Source: Ligustrum vulgare | Lineage: Eukaryota > Streptophyta > Magnoliopsida > Lamiales > Oleaceae | Length of the DNA stretch: 64,000 nucleotides | Reading direction: 5' to 3' | Assembly: GCA_963555705.1 (NCBI GenBank) | Contig: OY743168.1 | Location: forward strand, 92,668,925-92,732,924 | In this document: positions 56,706 to 64,000 of the stretch, in pieces | How the letters are laid out: each line of letters opens with the position of its first letter | How positions within the stretch are numbered: the first letter of the stretch is position 1 | Position numbers and translations under genes: made by a program | Notes under the pieces: generated by a model | What the model saw: only the letters and a program-made list of their open reading frames with translations | What the model was told of the DNA's origin: nothing | Database searches by the model: none

Positions 56706-57770
56706 GGCTGCGTTCTATTTGATTTTTTCCAGCCGTTTTTCGTTTTCCATTTCCGAAAACGCGGAAAACGCGTTCTCTTGCACCGTTTTCGGAAAAAAAT
56801 TTCGTAAACGTTTTCAAAATTTGTAAAGGAAATGGAAAACATGAAAATCACGTTTTCCGCGTTTTCCGAAATTTTTGCCTGGTAAGTGGAAAACGCGAGT
56901 TTTCCACTTAAAAAAAAAAAAAATTAAAATAATCAAAAAAACTTGAAATTTGTCAAAATTTATCATTTTTAATTACATTATTGGTCCCTGATTTTCAAAA
57001 CTTGTCATTTTAATCCTCAAAATTTGAAATTTCTTTTGAAAATATCCTAATTTATTTGCAACTTAGGTCCCTCAACTTCAGATTTTGTTGCACATTAGTT
57101 CACAAATTTTACTTTTCTTTCAATTAAGTCCTTTTCGTATTTGCTTTATAGGTGGTCTTCAAACATGTATAACTTTTGATCTACAACTCCGAATTGCACT
57201 CTGTTTTTTTGCGTAGAACTGCAAATCCAACCATCTTTCTGATGATGTATCATGTGCTTAATTATTAAACATTTATTTTTTACTTTTGTATTGTAGACAC
57301 TTATTTTGTAAGGTCATAATTAATTAACGTAAATTGATTTTTGCAAATTTTATTGAAACATAAATTTTAAACGTTATGAGTGCTTACTAGAATGATGTAT
57401 CTATATAAAGTATTAAATGGAACAATTACTTTAGAAGGGAAAATTAATACTCAAATGTGGAACGATTACTTTAGAAGGGCAACATGAATTTTTGAACTTT
57501 TTTTGTATAACCAAATTGTGTGATAGGGGTTATTTCATTTATTTTTGTTGTGTAACTCAAAATATGATATCTTTATTTCATTTATATTCACAAACAATAT
57601 GAAATAATTTTCTTCAAAATTTTAAATAGAACACGTTTTCCAGCTTTTCATTTGCGAAAACAGTTTTCAGAAATAACAAACCAAACGCATTTTCAGCAAT
57701 TTCGAAAAAAGTCACAGAAAACATTTTCGAAAATGAAAACAGGAAACTGAAACATAAAGAGAACGCAGCC
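56706..57770. mobile_element. PIF/Harbinger-type non-autonomous element, copy 2
   Basis: 1065 bp, ends GGCTGCGTTCTATTTGA and TAAAGAGAACGCAGCC, TAA on both sides (56703-56705 and 57771-57773). Nearly the same sequence as 22862-23933 from end to end, with a few small indels, so the two moved recently from a common source. Confidence 0.85.
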
Positions 57771-57861
57771 TAATGCTTTCACTAACACAAGTGGTGACAC
57801 TTGGTCAAATAAAAGAATGATTTTTTGTCAACTTGATGTATTTTTAGTAGCTGTAAGTAGC

Positions 57862-58075
57862 TAGAGATGGAAAACAACCCGATCCGCCTCGTTTCAATTA
57901 AAAAATAAAAAATTTAATAAAAAATTAAATTTTTATTTTTTAAAAGATTTAATATAAAATATAAAAAAAAATTTAAAATCGACAGATCAGGGGGCTGATC
58001 CGCCTCGAAGATTGGCGGATCCAGATCGAAAAAATAAATTTTGGGGGCGTGGCGGATCGGGCCTGATCGTCCCTA
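57862..58075. mobile_element. hAT-like MITE
   Basis: 214 bp with inverted ends: TAGAGATGGAAAACAACCCGA on the left, and on the right the complement TAGGGACGATCAGGCCCGA. GATCCGCC words lie near both ends. No target duplication was found. Confidence 0.55.
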
Positions 58076-60718
58076 CTCCCATTGCCAACACTATAAGTAG
58101 TTTTGGTGGGACCTCATGTGATCTAAGCTACAATTTGCCCATAACTATAAGGCAAGTGCAAAGTATCCAATTGATGATATTTGAGAGTTGTGAAAGATAC
58201 GAGTATTTAATCAAATGGATTCACTTAACACTTTGATACTTGATTGAATGAATATTCTATTTCTAGAGGTAGGTGAAGAGCTAGATCTAGTATTGGAGTG
58301 TGCTCTTAGTTTAGATTTAATCAATGTGATGGACTTCCTTTTAATATCACAACATCTACGATTAGATTTTTTCAAGACCTTAAATTTAGAATTCTCAAGT
58401 CCTTCAAGGCATTTCCAAGTATATGTTTGAACAATAACGGTTTGCGATTTTGACATTAATAGTTGTGTCGGTAATAAAATGTAATAATCTGCTTGAAATG
58501 CATTCGGATTTGTTCTTCAAAATTCTTCTATTCATGAGGATTAAATTGGTGTATGTAACTGTAATAATGAGAGTATTTGTAAATTATAGGTTGTTGTGTA
58601 TGGTGAATGCGCTGTGATTTGTGTTTCTAACAAGTTGGAGAAAGGAAGAAGTCAGGGATGTTACACGCAAAATTTTTTAGAGGTAGGGACTATTTGTGCA
58701 AAATGTATTAAAGGTAGGAATATTTACCACCAAAGATCTTAAAAGGTTGGGACGTTCTTCATCAAAGTTATTTAAACGTAGGGATGTTGGGAACCAGATT
58801 CCTTTCAAGCTATCTTTCCCCTTCTATAACTCTGCTTCTTTTTACCATTGACATTCATACTGAAATGTAAAGATTCATTGACACACCTCCAATTATTTAT
58901 GTTCTATTCTTGTAGTCGTGATTCTCATGATAAAGAGTTGGTCATTTGCCAATTTTATATTATTTTTTTTGAAAGAAAAATATTTATGAATTTATTTTAT
59001 TAATAATATTTACTAGCAATTAACAATTGAGATGGGAAAGAAATAAAACGAGTTAATTTTATTTTGGGCAAAAATGCCCTTCAAAGTTTGAAGGTTTATT
59101 GTGCAATTTGAAATTAACAGTGAAAAAGTGTTAAAAGTATTAAAAAAGACTTGTCGCACAAGAAAATGGAAACGTTGTATCGTTTTGTGCGAAAAACTAA
59201 ATGGAATGTTTTGTGTCAAATCAAGGAATTGAAATTATTTGTTTATTTATTTGTGTTTTCTATGTAAGATGAAGGGTTAAAAATTGGAGAGAAAAAATAT
59301 AAATGATTAAAAAGTGATATGAGAAATTATGTAATTTAAATTTTTGTAATGATTACAAATTAAATTTTGGCCAAGCCCAGCCGAAGACACCCTAAAATGT
59401 GGTGATATTTTCCACAATTGATGACCCAAAAATAAAATTTCGCTTTCACATTGAAATACCTCGTTGTCGTGTCTCTCAAAAGCTCAACGGGAAGAAGTTT
59501 AAGGTGTCAGTCAGGTATCATCTTGTTATCTGGATTAGATTTGGATGCTCAAACCAACGTGTCTTTCCCTTTACAAATTCCCAAGCAAAAAGATAACACA
59601 TCCATGTCTCTTTCTCATATGCCTACCTGCCTTCTTAAAAGAAGAGATTTCCATCCATTTCCGTCTCAAGCCTTTGTTTGGTAAAATATAATAAATTTTT
59701 TTTCTATAAACGATTGCATGATTACATTTTATTGGATAATTTTTTAAAAAAAAATTAATAATTTTGATTGATTAAAAATTATATTCCATCATTTTTTAAT
59801 TTAAAAAAATAATAATGAAAAAAATTAATAATTTCGATTGATCAAAAATTATATTCCAACATTTTTTACTTTTTTTTAAAAAAAAAAATAATTAAATGTT
59901 GAAACATCGCTATCTATAAACAATATTTCAAAACATGATACTTCTTTTACAAGAACTTCTTTAACTTCCGTCAACAAATGACCAAGTACTTGAAATCATG
60001 CGTTAAAATGTACAAAATACTATTGGTCTACAATTAAAAATTAAGAAAATCGGATTTTAAAATAAAAAATTAGTCCCTTTTGGTTCAATTTTATGCCAAC
60101 CAAAAAAAACACAACGTCAACTCTAGGAAGCAATTGCCAATTAATTTGGAATTGGGCCTGAGTATGGGGTGAAAGCAATTGGCATTTGGTGCTGTCCCAC
60201 GACCCAGCGCACCCAAGCTCTCAGGTTCCGATTTTAGGACCCACCTAACGTCTTTTTTCTCAAAAAAGAAGTACACGTGCGACTACTACTAATTCCATAC
60301 AATATTCCATCGTAATGCTACAAAATTATTGTCCCAAAAAGATTAAAAAAAAATTGAAAATGAGACAAACTATAGAAGAAAAAACCAAAATTAGCTGTAT
60401 AGCATTGATACTTTTCGATTTACAAGAACAAAATCTGTCCCCAACAATCAAGAAAAGGGAAGTAGAAGAATGGATTTTTAACTCTTAAAAGAAACCCTAA
60501 AAACACAATTACGGAAATAAAATGAACAAATATTTGCAAATCAAGTGCCCAAATAATTTAAGCAAGTATAATTTTCTAATTTGATTGAGTTCTGTGTATA
60601 GTAAAATTAACTAATTATCTTTCGTAACGTTTTCTATACCATCCCGTTTTACACAGTACAATTGCTTATTTTATCCTTTCCCAGAAGACGCAGGAAGCAA
60701 AACTCGAGACTTTGAAAA
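58076..60718. other. Non-coding stretch
   Basis: No gene is supported. 59270-59370 has MITE-like words (GGGTTAAAAATTGGAGAG). 59690-59900 holds a degenerate direct repeat (AATTTTGATTGATTAAAAATTATATTCCA-type) in two copies. The last 200 bp are the 3' flank of the gene on the minus strand; an AAAATAAGC word at about 60667-60675 (minus) is a weak poly(A) signal. Confidence 0.4.
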
Positions 60719-61930
60719 CTACAACGCTGATGATGATCGTGCGGTGAGCGACTCAGTCAGTTTCCCGATTCTTTCGACCAACTCCGGTGACAATTTTTTT
60801 ACCGGTTTCTTCTCCTTTTCTAGTCTGAAATCAAACCCTAATGCATCTGAAATCTCCTCGGAGCTCCACCCCGATTTCTGGAGCAAATCGGAATATTTAT
60901 CCGCTTTCAGTAGCATAGCATCAAGCACCGCTTGATTATCCAACATCACCATCTCGCCTTCGAAGAACCCGGATGCTGACACGTGTACAATTTCTGATAC
61001 GTCTGAATCATCCCAACCGCCTTCTTTGAGGACTGATCCAATTTGAATCACGTATTCCTCAACCCAATTGGGGATCTTGGATCTTGGCATTTCGAAGTAC
61101 CTTTCAGGTGATGATGAAGACGAGGATGACGAATTTGAGTTCCTCCGACGGCGATCTATGGCTGCGTCGCTCCAGAACTCTACCCATCTTGGAGTTCTTC
61201 CGCCGAAAACTGTATCTAGACTTCTTCTTGAAAAATCGGTCGATGAACCGGCTGATTTTTCACTCATTGAACGTTGCTTGAGGAGAATATTCGGTTCTGG
61301 GCCTTGAAACAGTGAAGATTCTCTGTCGAAAAAATCTGATAAATCAAACCCACAACAGAAAATTCTGTTTTCGTCGACATAGAATATGGGGTTTCCAGCT
61401 AAACATGGGTTGCAAGGAATGTAACAATGGTTGAAAACGGGTATCAGAAGAGGGGCCCGTTTGAGTGCGTTTCGAGCCATTTTAAGGGCTTTTTCCGGAT
61501 CGGATGGGCGCGGACCCCAGGACTTGGACCACAAAGCATTCCGTGCTATGTGGAAGGTAATGGAGGCGATTGGTAGGTCAATGGAGGAGCGGAGTTGCAG
61601 GCGAGCAGAACCAGACGAGCGCCAGTCAGGGAAGCCAGGTCCTAGAGGCAAGCCAGCCGATAGCACAGCTTTGAGGTCCGGCGGGAAGGCGAACCCAAAC
61701 TCCGCCTCCGCTAAAGCAAATTCCGCTTCGGATAACCCCGGCCGGACTTGGATTCCCGAATTCTTGAGATGGCTGATGACTTTATCTGCTAAGGAACTGA
61801 AGGATAGGAGACTGTTGCGCGGCGGTAGTGGGGTGGAGGGAGCGGAGGCGGCGGCTCTGGCAGAAAGGCGGCGTAGGCCGGCCACGTGTGCCGGATTTAA
61901 ACCGGTCATCCTCCTGTCCACGTCTACCAT
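60719..61930 (-). CDS. SMI1/KNR4 (SUKH)-like plant protein, single exon
   Basis: An intact 403-codon frame, markedly more GC-rich than its surroundings, with no intron needed. Residues about 45-200 look like the SMI1/KNR4 fold ([20 protein letters not shown], then an aromatic FPDW motif), known from yeast cell-wall regulators and from widespread plant proteins of unknown role. A Ser/Arg-rich low-complexity region follows (about 225-290, a run of Ser at about 271-280), then a C-terminal helical part ([34 protein letters not shown]) and a basic tail. The start at 61930 gives [18 protein letters not shown]; the Met at residue 8 is an alternative. A TATA box lies upstream. No signal peptide or membrane segment seen. 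Precise function unknown. Confidence 0.85.
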   Translation of the reverse strand: MVDVDRRMTGLNPAHVAGLRRLSARAAASAPSTPLPPRNSLLSFSSLADKVISHLKNSGIQVRPGLSEAEFALAEAEFGFAFPPDLKAVLSAGLPLGPGFPDWRSSGSARLQLRSSIDLPIASITFHIARNALWSKSWGPRPSDPEKALKMARNALKRAPLLIPVFNHCYIPCNPCLAGNPIFYVDENRIFCCGFDLSDFFDRESSLFQGPEPNILLKQRSMSEKSAGSSTDFSRRSLDTVFGGRTPRWVEFWSDAAIDRRRRNSNSSSSSSSSPERYFEMPRSKIPNWVEEYVIQIGSVLKEGGWDDSDVSEIVHVSASGFFEGEMVMLDNQAVLDAMLLKADKYSDLLQKSGWSSEEISDALGFDFRLEKEKKPVKKLSPELVERIGKLTESLTARSSSAL

Positions 61931-62111
61931 TATCGTTCTTGTACTTCCAATCTATGAAAAAGGATAAGAATTTCTTTTCGTTTCGGTTCTTGATTTGTAA
62001 CTTTGCAAGAAACTTCACACAGAAAAATGACTCCTTTGTGTGTGGAATTAGTTGGAGAAAGTGTAAAAGTTGAAAGATGGAGTGAAGCTAATACTGAAGT
62101 GCAATTAGAGG

Positions 62112-62119
62112 AATTTATA
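62112..62119 (-). promoter_or_regulatory. TATA box of the SUKH-like gene
   Basis: Minus strand CTATAAAT, about 185 bp upstream of the ATG at 61930, which leaves room for a 5' UTR of about 150 nt. Confidence 0.5.
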
Positions 62120-62160
62120 GCAAAGTAGTGGAGTCGGGGCCCACTTTCAGATTTCATTGA

Positions 62161-63942
62161 ATTATTATAAATTCTTTCTTTTTCCCTTTTATTACATTTA
62201 TTATTTATATTTATTTCGTAGAATTAATGGCAGTGACAGATTATTTTTTACTAATCAAGCTAATCACGGATTAATATTTTACTAAATACGTCTCAATCAG
62301 ATAATTATTACGAAGATGGGTTCAACGGAACTCTTAATATTCAGGTAGAAGTAGTCAATGGTGAATTAAAATTGAAATTAATTTAATTAGGTGAAATTAA
62401 CGTTCAAATCACTGGTATTGGGAGTTGATTTGTTGAGTGTCTTTAGTGATCAACAAAATATGGAAAAAAGGTTGGTTGAATGAGTTGGGTTGCTTGGTAA
62501 GAGCCAGCGGGGAGTATTAATTTATGCAGGCACCTGTTGGCAAAATTAATATTAAACTATATGTAATATAAGTCTTTAATTTAATTTTGATTATTATTGA
62601 TTATAAAAATTAATTTCAAGTACCAAGTATATTTGTCAGCTTGAGTCCGATCATCGACTTGACCAAAATATGAGGTTTAGCGGATTACTTGTTCAATCGA
62701 TAGATCATCCATGTCTATATATGTTACGATCACGTCTAAATTAAGTTTGACACGTTACTAATGGGAGCCTACATGAGATCCACTAGTTACCAGATAGGCT
62801 CAAAGACTTGCAAGTTATTGCATGGTCGAAGTGGTATATGGGTCGAAACCCCTATGACTGAACTACTCATTAGAGGTAGTGTCATCCGAGGTACACATCT
62901 AGAGCCAGCGACAAGGCTGACCAATTGTGTCAATAGGATTTGACCTTTCTGCAAGTTCCAACTTGATAGGACAGTGCGTTTACTGGAGATATAATGACAG
63001 TCATAACTCTACAATAGGTAGTAATAATTATGACCAAACATTTGGTTTACCTCATAGATGGCTAGGGTGATACCACGTTTAAAGTAGGACACGAGAAGAT
63101 GGTTTCGGTTATAAATAGAACATGCTTATCTCCAAGGGAAAATGTTAGAAATTCAATACTTTAACTCAAAATATTACTCTCATTCCATTTTCTCTCTTTT
63201 ACACACATTTATATTTCTCGCATTCAATCTATACTTTCTCGAAATGAGTTTTGATTTGAGCGTCGGAGTGCAAACGGGAGCCATTCTGGCCCCCTTTATT
63301 TTGAAAAATGAAAATGTGTAAGTTAAAAAATGGGTGAAAATGTGTTGTATGTAAATAAATTTGTAATTTCTTGATCTCTCGAGTTGTCCAATTGTTATAT
63401 TATGATAATTGAAGATTTTTCGTAATTATTAATTTAACTTCTTTATTTTGTAAATAAAAGTATAATTTTATTGATTAAGTATTTATAAATATTTGTTGGA
63501 TTGAGAATAAACACACATTTATAATTTTTTTGAATGAAAATTGGAAAAAAAAATTAAATTAAATACAAAAGGCAAATGTAGAAATCATGTAAATTTGCAT
63601 TTTTAATGAAGTTAACAATAACTCATAAAAATTATTCAAATCTATGATAATTTATTATTTAAATATATAAATTGACATTTTTTTATTTAAATATACAAAT
63701 TAGCATTTAATGTCCAAGTATGTTTTAATAATTTGGATTCGTTATATTTCTCATGGTTGATAGCTCCAAAACTTTTGATTAAAATTCAACTCAAAGTTAG
63801 CAAGTAATTTTAACCACACATTTCGTAGGTTCTACAACTTTCAACCAAATATTACATCAATTTTTATCAAAATATACTAAAAACCTGATTTTATTCCCTA
63901 CCAAACATGGACATTGTTTTTAAATTTTAATAATTATTGTAA
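62161..63942. other. Intergenic region with LTR-like remnant
   Basis: 62720-63300 is less AT-rich than its surroundings. It contains a TATAAATAG box (about 63110) followed by a pyrimidine-rich stretch, and ends in a GCGTCGGAGTGC motif. This resembles the promoter half of an LTR or TRIM element, but neither ends nor duplications could be fixed. The rest is AT-rich without genes. 63270-63350 has MITE-like words. Confidence 0.3.
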
Positions 63943-64000
63943 GGGTGTGTTTGATTGTAAATGTAGAAAAGAAAATATTTTCTAACTTTGTGAGAAAAAG
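63943..64000. mobile_element. Tourist-like MITE, cut by window end
   Basis: TAA followed by GGGTGTGTTTGATTG, the same left end as the MITE at 45577-45804. The remainder lies beyond the window. Confidence 0.55.

Noticed and set aside
61431..61967. Plus-strand frame of 178 codons opposite the SUKH-like gene
   Set aside because: It is the antisense of a GC-rich, clearly coding sequence.

Overview
This is an angiosperm (probably eudicot) nuclear window, very AT-rich and dominated by transposable elements and two endogenous plant pararetroviruses. Evidence for a plant: a zeaxanthin-epoxidase-like gene with plant GT-AG introns, an arabinogalactan-like gene, Ty1/copia elements primed by initiator tRNA-Met, Tourist-type MITEs, Helitrons and Caulimoviridae-like sequences. 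The only host gene that looks intact is a single-exon SMI1/KNR4 (SUKH)-like gene on the minus strand near the right end (60719-61930).

Left part (1-5.3 kb): MITEs, a Helitron 3' end, a MULE-like element and an unrecognised small ORF. 5.3-12.6 kb: an arabinogalactan-protein-like pseudogene split by a nearly complete, young copia element (5481-12470). Its two 452-bp LTRs differ at about 7 sites, it has a 5-bp TSD, and gag-pol is broken by one G-run frameshift and one nonsense codon. 13.9-21.3 kb: a MITE, a non-autonomous Helitron (14525-16602), a solo LTR (17525-19265) with perfect TSD, and an older copia gag fragment with LTR on the minus strand. 22.8-25.9 kb: PIF/Harbinger-type elements, one nested in another.

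26.1-38.5 kb: the 3' half of a zeaxanthin epoxidase (ZEP/ABA1) pseudogene, exons up to and through the FHA domain. It is split inside the FHA exon by a 10.0-kb endogenous caulimovirid (EVE-1, 27971-37978) with a 10-bp TSD, and ends in a perfect-armed palindrome against a decayed hAT transposon (38504-42611) that itself contains a Harbinger MITE. 42.6-46.6 kb: more MITEs. 46.8-55.0 kb: a second, different caulimovirid (EVE-2) with 9-bp TSD and inverted-repeat ends. 55-64 kb: intergenic sequence, MITEs, the SUKH-like gene and repeat remnants.

The two EVEs share a layout: coat protein, 30K movement protein and a retropepsin in one reading frame, then a second retropepsin with RT and RNase H, then a transactivator/viroplasmin (TAV) frame that starts inside the end of pol, then a promoter/poly(A) region. 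This resembles the cavemovirus/solendovirus plan. Two features stand out: two complete retropepsin domains per genome, and coding-sized small ORFs between the promoter and the primer-binding site. Both EVEs are bounded by 9-10 bp duplications, and EVE-2 has clear terminal inverted repeats, so they look like discrete inserted units. Nearly all structural and polymerase frames are broken, largely by changes readable as C:G to T:A transitions (for example TGG to TGA), while both TAV frames are open.
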